Part shown: piece after piece, positions 16,543-24,123 of the stretch | How positions within the stretch are numbered: position 1 is the first letter of the stretch | Layout: every line of letters begins with the position of its first letter | Origin: Hamadaea sp. | GTDB taxonomy: Bacteria; Actinomycetota; Actinomycetes; Mycobacteriales; Micromonosporaceae | Direction: 5' to 3' | Assembly: GCF_013362815.1 (NCBI RefSeq) | Contig: NZ_JABFVK010000019.1 | Span: forward strand, 1-64,000 | Length of the DNA: 64,000 nucleotides | The notes under the pieces: generated by a model | What the model saw: the letters and a program-made list of their open reading frames with translations, nothing else | The model's database searches: none | What the model was told of the DNA's origin: nothing | Made by a program: the position numbers and the translations under genes

Positions 16543-17456
16543 CGCAGTACTACTCCTTCGATCCATTCAGCGATCTGATCCCACTGCGCATGAACCTCTG
16601 GATGGCTCACCACATCGATATGAGTCCAGTCCGCAGGGAGGGTATGCACCGTCCGGCTTGGACTTTCCACCATCGCCTGGATCGTGGCCGCGCAGCGGGT
16701 ACCGCTCGACGAATCTTTTGACCGCACACCCAGTACGGGAATCCGGATGCCGCCGAGGATCTCTCCGCAGGCTTCGCTCTCGGCAAGATTTGCGATCTCC
16801 TCAATCTGGCGAGACGGCCACCATTCGTCATTACCGAACATCAGATATCGGAGCTGATCGAAGTCGCGTGCCAGGGACGTGATCAGCGGCGAAGCCACGG
16901 ATTCCCAGCCATTTCGGGAATCGGCCAGACTCTCTTCTGCCTGCCGACGGAACCGCGGATTCCAACTCGGCGAACGCACCAGATCATGCCGACTGGCCAG
17001 TGGTTGCGCCGAACCGGACGGGGCGATGCCGCCGTCCAGCAGGATTAGCCCGTTAAGACCAGCATCCCGCGACGCGGCCAAACAAGCGAGTGACGCACCG
17101 AGGCTGTAGCCAGCCAGAATGACAGGTAGCTCGGGAAACGCGCGTCGTGTAACTAGCAAGGCCTGATCGATGTCATCCAACAGATCCGTCGTCCGGCAGT
17201 CGGCGAGATTGGCTAGGTCCATCTGCAAACGGCTTGTACGGAACGGCACCGCACCAACTGCGAATCCTCTTTGGGCAAGGCCGACACGGAAGTCACGACC
17301 GACGTCATCCCTCGTCCATGTCCGAACATTGTTCCATCGACCCGGTATGAAACAAATGACGGCGGCCGGGGGCCGGCCGGGACGAGGCACGACGACCACC
17401 GCTGGATCCCGCAGCTTACGAACTACCAGCGGATCAAGCCGTTCACTCTCCAGCAC
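16539..17456 (-). CDS. Alpha/beta hydrolase (thioesterase-like)
   Basis: 305 residues from a GTG at 17456. The fold is indicated by an oxyanion region near ICFIPGRWNN, the nucleophile elbow GYSLGAS, and a late catalytic His in DWTHIDVVSHPE. Being first in an operon with an SDR and a carrier protein, it may release or edit a carrier-bound acyl group. It starts only 27 bp from the divergent second carrier gene, so the promoter of each must lie inside the other coding region or the annotated starts are slightly off. Confidence 0.78.
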   Translation of the reverse strand: MLESERLDPLVVRKLRDPAVVVVPRPGRPPAAVICFIPGRWNNVRTWTRDDVGRDFRVGLAQRGFAVGAVPFRTSRLQMDLANLADCRTTDLLDDIDQALLVTRRAFPELPVILAGYSLGASLACLAASRDAGLNGLILLDGGIAPSGSAQPLASRHDLVRSPSWNPRFRRQAEESLADSRNGWESVASPLITSLARDFDQLRYLMFGNDEWWPSRQIEEIANLAESEACGEILGGIRIPVLGVRSKDSSSGTRCAATIQAMVESPSRTVHTLPADWTHIDVVSHPEVHAQWDQIAEWIEGVVLR

Positions 17457-17483
17457 CCGTCCTCCCCTCGCGCATCAGGAAGC

Positions 17484-17801
17484 ATGCCGCTCGAAATCTC
17501 GGAAGATCTTCTCACGAACGACCGGACGCCACAGGGTGCCAGTGCTGCTATCGTCCGAGCTGTGGAAGATCGCGATCGCCTGGCCGCAATCTGGTGCGCC
17601 CTCCTGGAGCTTGACTCTGTCTCAGATGACGACAACTTCTTTGCGTTCGGTGGAGACTCCCTCCTTGCGGTCGAACTTATCGAGGTCGTGGAGGCAGAGT
17701 TCGGTTGCGATCCGCCGGTTGATGCGCTCTTCGCCGATGGATCGTTCGGCGCCCTGGTAGAAGCCGTGACGCCGCGGCACAGTGACGCACGGACTCAGTA
17801 G
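17484..17801 (+). CDS. Free-standing carrier protein (2), PCP/ACP type
   Basis: 105 residues from the ATG at 17484; longer in-frame starts run antisense through the hydrolase gene. The motif FFAFGGDSLLAVELIEVVE holds the canonical GGDSL phosphopantetheine attachment serine of NRPS-type carriers. A GGxS carrier differs from the LGVSS carrier at 15539, so the two may carry different acyl groups. It is the last intact cluster gene before a decayed region. Confidence 0.85.
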   Translation: MPLEISEDLLTNDRTPQGASAAIVRAVEDRDRLAAIWCALLELDSVSDDDNFFAFGGDSLLAVELIEVVEAEFGCDPPVDALFADGSFGALVEAVTPRHSDARTQ

Positions 17802-17869
17802 CGCGAGCTGCCCCTCCGCGTCGGTGTCGCCCGGAGGCGGTGGGGTTCGCAGTCCCTACGGCCGGCGAC

Positions 17870-18176
17870 GCGACCAGGCGCGCGCCGCAGCAGAACGCGA
17901 GCGGCGCGAGAACGCGCCGCAGCCGCTCGCGAAGCCCGGCTGCTCGCGCTGGCCGGTAGGCGGGAAGGGGCCTGGCAACAGGTAGAGGTGCTGATCGAGA
18001 CGAAGCGGCCCAAGGAGTGCGACATCGCGGTCGAGTTGCTCGTCGACCTGCGTGCCGTGGCTGAGCGAGCCGGTGATCTGCTCGCGTTCCGCCAGCGGAT
18101 GCGCGCTCTGCGGGAGCGCCATGTCAGGAAGGTGAGCCTGGTGGACCGCCGCGACCGCCAGCGGCTCGCCTGAAAC
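17870..18176 (+). pseudogene. Remnant of a SWIM-zinc-finger-like protein C-terminus
   Basis: From about 17900 to the stop at 18171-18173 the sequence encodes an Ala/Arg-rich helix followed by GAWQQVEVLIETKRPKE and a helical end (LREHRVRK-like, then SLVDRRDRQRL). This pattern is typical of the C-termini of actinobacterial SWIM zinc-finger proteins. No start codon, no SWIM motif and no upstream two-thirds of the protein are present. An apparent frame change occurs near 17900, where the Ala/Arg tract continues in another frame. I call it a truncated, decayed gene at the edge of the cluster. Confidence 0.6.
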
Positions 18177-18625
18177 GTCGTTCGTGCCACTCTGCTGCCG
18201 GGCCGGTCGTTGGACATCCAGCGGCAGAGAAACGGGGCAGCATGCCGGCGAAGAAGCGCCGAACGACTTCGGTGATGGCGCGCCCGCCACGTACCGCAAC
18301 CTTGTCAGCTGAAGATCACCAGTAGGCTGTCACGGCGCTTGCGGCCATGATCCACGAATGGTGACAACGCCACCGGGGCGTGGCACTCGGAGAATCCTCA
18401 CCGTGCGACCCCGCCCCGGCGACCGAGGGCGAAGCCGTCACCCCCGCCGACGTACCGCCGAAACGGTGACAGCAGGCCCGTGAACAGTGTGAATGCGGTT
18501 CGGGTTGTGCCACATCGGGTCCACCCCATCATCCTGAGCGCCGTACGAAGGTGGCGTTTGTATCGCTATGCGAAGTCCGCCGGTTGGGACACTCGTTGCT
18601 TCGATCGATTTGCCCCGTATTTTTG
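18177..18625. other. Non-coding stretch with no recognisable gene
   Basis: About 450 bp. Open frames exist on both strands, but none has a family pattern, plausible start or conserved motif. It joins the decayed SWIM remnant to the AbiE operator and is probably relic DNA. Confidence 0.5.
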
Positions 18626-18658
18626 CGGCTAGCGTACCGTCAGGGGGTACGATAGCCG
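18626..18658 (+). promoter_or_regulatory. Inverted-repeat operator upstream of abiEi
   Basis: CGGCTAGCGTACC (18626-18638) and GGTACGATAGCCG (18646-18658) match as an inverted repeat at 12 of 13 positions around a 7 bp spacer. It lies 31 bp before the AbiEi start. AbiEi antitoxins are known to bind inverted repeats and repress their own operon, so this is a likely autoregulatory site. Confidence 0.75.
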
Positions 18659-18688
18659 TAAGAATGATGGGGATCGAAGGAGTATCCG

Positions 18689-19327
18689 ATGGTGGCGAGG
18701 CAGGCGGGGCTGCCGCGTGAGCTGACACGGGCACCGCTGGGGACGGTACGCCCGCGGGACGTCACGGTCTATGCCCATGCGCGCCCGCAGCTTGCCCGGC
18801 TAACTGAAAGCGGACTGCTCCACCGGCTCGCGCCTGGCTTCTATGCGATCGTTCCCCAAGACCGCGTCGGCGGCAATTGGCTTCCTTCGCTTGAAGGGGC
18901 TGCGGCCGGAATCGCCGCTGCGGAGTTCGGCGTCGGCCGCTACGCGTTGATGGGGATGACCGCAGCGCGGCTTCATCACGCCATCCCGCGTGCCCTCGCT
19001 GTCGCCCATGTGGCTGCTCCTCGGCGGAGGGAGTCGCTGAGGCTGACCGACCGTCCGGCGACGATCCGGTTCTACGTTCGCGACGTCGATGTGATGCAAG
19101 TGGAGAGGCTTCAGACGGACATGGGCGCGTGTCTGGTGACGACGCCGGAGCAGACGGTGCTCGATCTCGCGCATCTCGCCGTCGGCGAAGGGTCAGGGCA
19201 GGAGGCTGAGGCGGCGATCCAGATGCTGCTGCCGCGTTGTGATCGGGAGACGCTCGGTGAGATCGCTGCCGGTCAGCGGCTGAAGCGGGCGTTGGATCGC
19301 GTGCTGGCGCTGGAGGTGGCCGGATGA
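18689..19327 (+). CDS. abiEi: AbiEi-family antitoxin / transcriptional repressor
   Basis: 212 residues from the ATG at 18689, with GAAGGAG 6 bp upstream. The order fits AbiEi: an N-terminal winged-helix segment (ARLTESGLLHRLAPGFYAI), then the domain containing YALMGMTAARLHHAIPRA and the TPEQTVLDLA motif. AbiEi antitoxins neutralise AbiEii in type IV toxin-antitoxin systems, classically giving phage abortive infection, and repress the operon. The gene ends in ATGA shared with the toxin gene. Confidence 0.88.
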   Translation: MVARQAGLPRELTRAPLGTVRPRDVTVYAHARPQLARLTESGLLHRLAPGFYAIVPQDRVGGNWLPSLEGAAAGIAAAEFGVGRYALMGMTAARLHHAIPRALAVAHVAAPRRRESLRLTDRPATIRFYVRDVDVMQVERLQTDMGACLVTTPEQTVLDLAHLAVGEGSGQEAEAAIQMLLPRCDRETLGEIAAGQRLKRALDRVLALEVAG

Positions 19328-20160
19328 GGGATCAAACGGATCGAGCCGCCGCCTCGGACGGCGCCCGGCAGGGCGATGCCGCCTTGGGGCTGTCCATGGA
19401 GGACCTGGCGCGTGAGGCTGACCGGTTCGGTGTCTCGGATGAGCAGGTCCACCGCGACCACGCGATCTCTCACGTGCTGGCCGCACTCTCCGACGAGTTC
19501 GCGCGCGACGTGATCTTCTTCGGCGGGACGGCGCTGAGCCGCACCCACCTGCTTCATGCCCGTCTGAGCGAGGATATCGACCTTCTCGCCTTGACTTCGC
19601 GGGCCGACCTTGCCGACCGACTGACCAAGACGGTCAGCCGCCGAGTTCTGCGGACGCTTGGCCGAGTTTCCTGGGAGCCCGGCTTCAATGCTCGCGACGA
19701 CGTGCAGCCGGCCGTCCTCATGACCGCCGAGGGCATTGCGATCAAGGTTCAGTTGCTGAGCGCCAGGGGCTACACGAGCTGGCCAGTCGAGATGAGACAG
19801 ATAGAGCAGCGATACCTGGATGCGCGGCCGGCCACGCTGCAGGTGCCGACAATAAGCTCCTTTGCGGGCTGGAAGACTGACGCCTGGTTTGCCAGAAGAG
19901 CCTCCCGAGATCTTTACGATCTCTGGGCTCTCGCCGAGCGAGGAGCAATCGACGCGGATGCCGTCGCGGCTTACGTGAAGTTCGGATCTACCGGCGGTCC
20001 ACCGCGCCCGTTCATGTTCAGCAAGGCGCCGACGGGTCGCGACTGGGAGGAATCCCTCGCAGGGCAGACCCGGCTGGAGATCGGACCTGAGGATGCACTG
20101 CTCGTGGTGCGGAACGCTTGGGCGAGTGCGCAAGGTGAGGTCTGGGACAAATCCGTCTGA
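19324..20160 (+). CDS. abiEii: AbiEii-family nucleotidyltransferase toxin
   Basis: 278 residues. It carries the AbiEii/AbiGii toxin signatures: FFGGTALSRTHLLHARLSED followed by IDLLA, which form the nucleotidyltransferase active site, then a lysine strand (IAIKVQLLSA) and the C-terminal KTDAWFARRASRDLYDLW. AbiEii toxins are NTP-dependent and related enzymes modify tRNA acceptor ends. All key residues seen in the family look present, so the pair should be functional. It is translationally coupled to the antitoxin by ATGA. Confidence 0.9.
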   Translation: MRDQTDRAAASDGARQGDAALGLSMEDLAREADRFGVSDEQVHRDHAISHVLAALSDEFARDVIFFGGTALSRTHLLHARLSEDIDLLALTSRADLADRLTKTVSRRVLRTLGRVSWEPGFNARDDVQPAVLMTAEGIAIKVQLLSARGYTSWPVEMRQIEQRYLDARPATLQVPTISSFAGWKTDAWFARRASRDLYDLWALAERGAIDADAVAAYVKFGSTGGPPRPFMFSKAPTGRDWEESLAGQTRLEIGPEDALLVVRNAWASAQGEVWDKSV

Positions 20161-20189
20161 CGCCATCGTGATGAGGTCTGCTCCGGTCC

Positions 20190-20585
20190 TCAACGCCGGC
20201 CGTACAGCGCGAGCAGCCGCGCCTCGATTTGACTCACCTCCGTGAGCTCGCCCTTCGCCACTGACATCATGAAGTCCTCGGCCGCGTCAACGTCGACTTC
20301 GGGCACAGGTGTGCCATTGAGGGCGAGGAACGTCACCGCGGCGGCCCACGCCAGCCGCTTGTTTCCATCCAGCAGCGCTTGGTTCTGGCTGATCGACAAC
20401 AGCAATGCGGCAGCCTTGCCGAAGAGAGTCGGATAGGCCGTCTGCCCGAACACGACGGCGCTCGGCCGGGCCGCCGCCGATGCCAGCAGCCCAGGATCAC
20501 GAATCACGGGAGCCCGCTGCAGGACGGTCTCAGCCAAGACGACCAGATCCTCGACGGTTAGGTAATCCAGTGGTTCAGCCGTCAC
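20190..20585 (-). CDS. Doc-like Fic-fold toxin with altered active-site motif
   Basis: 131 residues, the usual Doc length. Doc phosphorylates EF-Tu using a Fic fold whose motif is H-x-F-x-D-x-N-K-R. Here the motif reads NQALLDGNKRLAW, so the motif histidine is Gln69 while the Asp, Gly, Asn, Lys and Arg that bind nucleotide are kept. The codon is CAA. Without the His, the enzyme may be inactive or very slow, or may have become a binding protein. It starts in an ATGA overlap with the antitoxin gene. Confidence 0.82.
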   Translation of the reverse strand: MTAEPLDYLTVEDLVVLAETVLQRAPVIRDPGLLASAAARPSAVVFGQTAYPTLFGKAAALLLSISQNQALLDGNKRLAWAAAVTFLALNGTPVPEVDVDAAEDFMMSVAKGELTEVSQIEARLLALYGRR

Positions 20586-20800
20586 TGCGCAAGCCGTCGG
20601 AGCAATTCGCCATGGCGCTCGACGATCTCAGTGCCGATTTCGGTGACGCGCCGCGCTCGTTGGCGAGCGCGGACATGATCGCTGAGGGCGACGACGATGG
20701 CCGCGTTGATCGAGCGATGGTCGCTGGCCGCCTCCTCCTTGATCGCCTGGTAGATGTCGGCGGGAAGCTTGAGCGAGGTGGTGACCATGTCGGCCGTCAT
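20582..20800 (-). CDS. Ribbon-helix-helix-type antitoxin partner of the Doc-like toxin
   Basis: 72 residues from the ATG at 20800. A longer start at 20824 would lie inside the repeats that look like the operator. The N-terminus TTSLKLPADIYQAIKEEA followed by RSINAAIVVAL is a ribbon-helix-helix DNA-binding pattern. The C-terminal helix probably binds the toxin. Such antitoxins repress their own operon. Confidence 0.75.
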   Translation of the reverse strand: MTADMVTTSLKLPADIYQAIKEEAASDHRSINAAIVVALSDHVRARQRARRVTEIGTEIVERHGELLRRLAQ

Positions 20801-20836
20801 ACCAAAACAGTACCAGATATGCACCTGAACGGTACC
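20801..20836 (-). promoter_or_regulatory. Direct-repeat operator upstream of the RHH/Doc pair
   Basis: ACCAAAACAGTACC (20801-20814) and ACCTGAACGGTACC (20823-20836) match at 11 of 14 positions with a 22 bp period. They abut the antitoxin start codon. Ribbon-helix-helix repressors bind short repeats of this kind, so this is a likely autoregulatory site. Confidence 0.55.
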
Positions 20837-20962
20837 TGACGCGGGCCGCGCACCATCCGCATCCCCGGGGACGCGGACGGTGCGGACTCTGATCAGCGAT
20901 AGCCGGCCGCGATCGGAGCATTAAAGCTATTCAGGTCAATATGAAGCGTTGTGGCGCGCCTG

Positions 20963-20997
20963 CCTGCACCCGGGCCGACTCCGGCTCCGGGTGCAGG
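20963..20997 (-). terminator. Hairpin terminator downstream of the NmrA-like gene
   Basis: CCTGCACCCGG (20963-20973) pairs perfectly with CCGGGTGCAGG (20987-20997) around a 13 nt loop. It lies about 100 bp past the leftward NmrA-like stop, with no other gene between 20840 and 21096. Confidence 0.6.
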
Positions 20998-21096
20998 GTA
21001 GACGTATCGGCGGTCGATTTAGGACGATGGAAAATCGAGTACGCCGCAGAGTCGGTGCTTGACCTGCTCTACCGTGCTGTCGAAGCGGTTCTCCGA

Positions 21097-21939
21097 TCAG
21101 CCCTCGAAGTCCGCCCGGTGATCCGCGGCCCACTGGGCGTACGTGCGCGCGGGGTGCCCGGTGATCTGTTCGACGACGCCGTTGACCGGGGCCGGCTTGC
21201 CGACGGTCTGCGCCATGAGGCCGAACAGCGCCGCCACGAACTCCGGGTCCATGAACTGGCTCATCTGCTCCAGCACCGGCTGCGGGTCGAGGTCCTCGAT
21301 CGTGAGCGGGCGCTCCAGGGCCGAACCGAGGATGCTGACCTGCTGGGTCTGAGTCAGCGACTCCGGGCCGGTCAGGTCGTAGGTCCGCCCGGCGTGTCCG
21401 CCTTCGGTCAGGATGCGTACGGCCACCTCGGCGACGTCTCGTTCGTGGACTGCGCTGAAGGCGGCGTCGGCGTACGGGGCGCGAATGACGTCACCGCCCT
21501 GGAGCTGCATGGCGAACGCCAACGAGTTGATGGCGGGGAAGAGCAGTCGCAGGAACGTCCACTCGATCCCGGACGCTTCGATGGCCCGCTCGACGTCGCG
21601 GTGATACTGCGCGATCACGTCGGGCTGTTGCTCGGCGTCCGGCACGACTGCGCCCGACGTCAGGAACACCAGCCGCTGCACGCCGGCCCGGATCGCGGCG
21701 TCCAGCAGCGGTGCGACATCCATGCCGTACTGCAGAACGAGAATGGCCGCCTCGACGTCGGTCAGCGCTGCGGGCAACGTCTCGGGCTTCGTGAGATCGG
21801 CGCGGACCACCTCTGCTTCCGCGGGGAGTCCGGCGCGTTCCGGCGTACGCGTGAGCGCCCGAACCGGCGCCCCGGTGGCGACGAGCTCCTCGACCGCCTG
21901 ACGTCCGAAGTGAGCCGTGGCGCCGATGACGAGATACAT
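21097..21939 (-). CDS. NmrA-like NAD(P)-binding protein
   Basis: 280 residues. It is an atypical SDR of the NmrA/HSCARG type. The N-terminus YLVIGATAHFGRQAVEEL is a Rossmann strand with the glycine loop, followed by VRALTR, the NADP-preferring arginine region. TSGAVV and the C-terminal GRTYDLTGPESLT are typical of the family. No catalytic Tyr-x3-Lys is seen, as in most NmrA-like proteins. These act as redox sensors or quinone/imine reductases; the substrate is unknown. It is transcribed alone. Confidence 0.85.
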   Translation of the reverse strand: MYLVIGATAHFGRQAVEELVATGAPVRALTRTPERAGLPAEAEVVRADLTKPETLPAALTDVEAAILVLQYGMDVAPLLDAAIRAGVQRLVFLTSGAVVPDAEQQPDVIAQYHRDVERAIEASGIEWTFLRLLFPAINSLAFAMQLQGGDVIRAPYADAAFSAVHERDVAEVAVRILTEGGHAGRTYDLTGPESLTQTQQVSILGSALERPLTIEDLDPQPVLEQMSQFMDPEFVAALFGLMAQTVGKPAPVNGVVEQITGHPARTYAQWAADHRADFEG

Positions 21940-22023
21940 GACAATTCCCCTTCACAGAACGACTGGCCGCCTTGCTCACGACCACTGCCATCAGCTTAGG
22001 AGCCTATTAGGCAAGGTTCGTTC

Positions 22024-22521
22024 CTAATGCACCCGGAAGTACTCGGACATCAGGCGACCGACCCAGTCTGGCTGCTTGACGTCGTCCGGAAGGAACTCCG
22101 CCATCACCGGCTTCAGGTCGATGACGGGCGTGCCGGCGACGGCGTCGAGGCCGACGACCGTCAGTTCGCGACCGCTGACGGACTCGATCGCGCACATCGT
22201 GACTCCGATGCGGTTCGGCCGGCGCGGGCCGCGGCCGGCGAACACGCCGACCGGTGGGAGATCGGCGCGGCCGCGATTCGGCTTGGGCTCGCGGAAATCG
22301 TCGTGAGCCGGGAACTGGTCGAAGACGAAGAGGACCTCGACATGGGAGAAGTCTTCCAGGCCCTGGAGACTGGCGTCGCCGAAGCGCTCGTCGACGACGA
22401 TCGTGCTGCGTACGCCGCCCCAGTCGTCCGACTGCTGCACATCGGTCCGCTCGTTCCGGACGGTGCCGATCGGGGTGATCTCAAAGCTGAGCATGGTTTC
22501 TTCCACTTCTTCCGTAGTCAT
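22024..22521 (-). CDS. TrmO-like (TsaA/UPF0066) protein
   Basis: 165 residues. The family uses S-adenosylmethionine to methylate t6A37 of tRNA in the known members. The diagnostic stretch is GRGPRRPNRIGVTMCAI, equivalent to the SPHRPNPIGLS motif, with ITPIGTVRN at the N-terminus. The start shares ATGA with the upstream membrane-protein gene; an alternative ATG at 22494 would shorten it by nine residues. The loop after DLKP, which reads VMAEFLPD, differs from the usual YIPYCD. Many short actinobacterial copies of this family are of unknown function, so a tRNA role is only likely. Confidence 0.75.
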   Translation of the reverse strand: MTTEEVEETMLSFEITPIGTVRNERTDVQQSDDWGGVRSTIVVDERFGDASLQGLEDFSHVEVLFVFDQFPAHDDFREPKPNRGRADLPPVGVFAGRGPRRPNRIGVTMCAIESVSGRELTVVGLDAVAGTPVIDLKPVMAEFLPDDVKQPDWVGRLMSEYFRVH

Positions 22522-22895
22522 CCGAGGAACAGGAGCACACTGATCAGCAGCATCACCGCGGCGGTCGCCGCGTGGACGCCGTAGGCGATCGCCTTGGGTC
22601 CGTTGCTACGCAACACGATCAGTGCGTCGGCGACGGGCATTACGGTGGCCACCAGCATCAGCCAGCCGAGCAAGAGCGGGGTCGCACCCACGAGTGCAAC
22701 CAGGATCATGAGGCCTGCGCCGATGTCACGCCCGGCCTTGACGCGGAGCCAGGAGCGGAAGGCCGGGTCGTCGGTCGGCGTGCCGGGGATGCCGAAGCCG
22801 GCTGCCGCTCGGGGCGCGCGTAAGCCGTTCAGCCCGATGAAGATGATGCCCATCCCGATCAGGCCCGTGAGGATGTTGGCGATGTTGATGAGCAT
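22518..22895 (-). CDS. Small integral membrane protein (DUF4267-like)
   Basis: 125 residues from the ATG at 22895, with GGGGGAAG immediately upstream. Four hydrophobic segments are visible. The loop between the first two contains RAPRAAAGFGIP followed by RVKAGRDIGAG, typical of the DUF4267 family. Function is unknown. It lies downstream of twin palindromes shared with the divergent TetR gene, so it is probably controlled by that regulator. Confidence 0.75.
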   Translation of the reverse strand: MLINIANILTGLIGMGIIFIGLNGLRAPRAAAGFGIPGTPTDDPAFRSWLRVKAGRDIGAGLMILVALVGATPLLLGWLMLVATVMPVADALIVLRSNGPKAIAYGVHAATAAVMLLISVLLFLG

Positions 22896-22918
22896 GACTT
22901 CCCCCAGCGACGATGAAT

Positions 22919-22981
22919 CTAGCAACGCTAGAACTTGTAGCCACGTTAGGCTAACAACGAAAACTTGTCTAGCGTTGCTAG
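22919..22981. promoter_or_regulatory. Twin palindromic operators between DUF4267 and TetR genes
   Basis: CTAGCAACGCTAG (22919-22931) and CTAGCGTTGCTAG (22969-22981) are each CTAGC-N3-GCTAG palindromes, are reverse complements of one another, and are centred 50 bp apart. They flank the divergent promoters and the second ends 10 bp before the TetR start. This layout fits autoregulation and control of the membrane protein-TrmO operon. Confidence 0.8.
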
Positions 22982-22990
22982 AATCCGGTC

Positions 22991-23566
22991 ATGTCCGCCG
23001 TCAGCGAGCGCCGCGAGCGTGAACGCGCCCAGCGTCACCAGATGATCATCACGGCCGCCCGTGAACTTGCGGAGGCCGAAGGCTGGGAGGCGGTGACGAC
23101 TCGGCGCCTGGCCGACCGGGTCGAGTACAGCCAGCCCGTGCTGTACAGCCATTTCAACGGCAAGGACGCCATCGTGAGCGCCGTTGCGCTGGAGGGATTC
23201 GCCGAACTCGCCGACCACCTACGTCGTGCACGAGAGGCGGCCGATGATCTAGGGCAGGCCCTGCGGGCGGTCTGCGGCGCGTACCTGGATTTCGCTAGCG
23301 AGCGCCCTGCGCTCTACCAGGCCATGTTCGTCCTGCCCACCGAGCTGCGGTTTGCCAGCGACGAGACGCCGGCTCCGATGCGAGCTTGCTTCGAGGAGTT
23401 CGTCAGCTGCTTCCGGCCGGAGAACAAGCGGCGTGGATTGTTCGCCGAGGTTTTCTGGAGCGCCCTGCACGGCATCACCGTCCTGTCGGAAAGCGGCCGC
23501 ATTCCCGCCGCATACCAGGACGAACGCGTGGACTTCCTCGTCAGCCAGTTCGCAGACGCTCGGTAG
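22991..23566 (+). CDS. TetR/AcrR-family transcriptional regulator
   Basis: 191 residues. The N-terminal helix-turn-helix reads IITAARELAEAEGWEAVTTR followed by VEYSQPVLYSHFNGKDAIV, a clear TetR pattern; the C-terminal ligand domain follows. The ATG at 22991 is kept because the second CTAGC-N3-GCTAG palindrome ends just upstream. It probably represses itself and the divergent DUF4267-TrmO operon. The ligand is unknown. Confidence 0.92.
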   Translation: MSAVSERRERERAQRHQMIITAARELAEAEGWEAVTTRRLADRVEYSQPVLYSHFNGKDAIVSAVALEGFAELADHLRRAREAADDLGQALRAVCGAYLDFASERPALYQAMFVLPTELRFASDETPAPMRACFEEFVSCFRPENKRRGLFAEVFWSALHGITVLSESGRIPAAYQDERVDFLVSQFADAR

Positions 23567-23584
23567 GTAGTCGGTCGAGCCGAG

Positions 23585-24061
23585 TCAGGCCGTGATGCGA
23601 GTGTCCGTGGCCACCCAGGTGAGTTCCCAGCTCGCGCCGCTGTCGGCGGAGTAGGACTGCTCGAAGCGCGCGGTGTCGTCGCTGAGCTTCAGGATGACGA
23701 AGCGGACGAGAATGGTCCGCCCGCGCAGGGTGTCGATGCCGAAGAACTCGCCTCGATCATCGGTGAACTCGCCGTAGGTCGGCGAGGTGAGCAGACCGTC
23801 GCCCATGTTGGCGAAATTCAGGCTCCACTGCTGCGCCTCGGGGTTGTAGAGCCGTAGCGAGACGCCCTGAATCCGGCCCGCCGCACCCGAGACGTCGAGC
23901 TCGACGAGATTGGAGGCGCCCTCGCAGAACGAGTGGACGACTGACGTTCCGTCGAACTCGATCCACGTGGCGTCCGGCGTGAACGCGCCCCGCAGCACCT
24001 TGACATGGGTGGCCCAAGTGCCGATCTCCCAGTCGAAATCCTTGCTTCCGTCGCGACTCAT
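23585..24061 (-). CDS. Conserved hypothetical protein (DUF1579-like)
   Basis: 158 residues. The pattern FDWEIGTWATHVKVL near the start and regularly spaced tryptophans and aromatic strands (WIEFDGTSVV, QWSLNFANMGDGLL) match the small lipocalin-like DUF1579 group of cytosolic proteins. No signal peptide is seen. Function is unknown. It is transcribed alone and faces the TetR gene. Confidence 0.65.
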   Translation of the reverse strand: MSRDGSKDFDWEIGTWATHVKVLRGAFTPDATWIEFDGTSVVHSFCEGASNLVELDVSGAAGRIQGVSLRLYNPEAQQWSLNFANMGDGLLTSPTYGEFTDDRGEFFGIDTLRGRTILVRFVILKLSDDTARFEQSYSADSGASWELTWVATDTRITA

Positions 24062-24123
24062 CGTCTACACCCATCAACATCGATCTCAGTAGGCCTACGC
24101 GGTCACCCTAGCGGACCGGACCG

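Noticed and set aside
18438-18734. 98-codon open frame on the minus strand
   Set aside because: It covers the AbiE operator and the abiEi start and shows no recognisable domain.
20941-21999. 352-codon open frame on the plus strand
   Set aside because: Antisense to the NmrA-like gene, with no family pattern.
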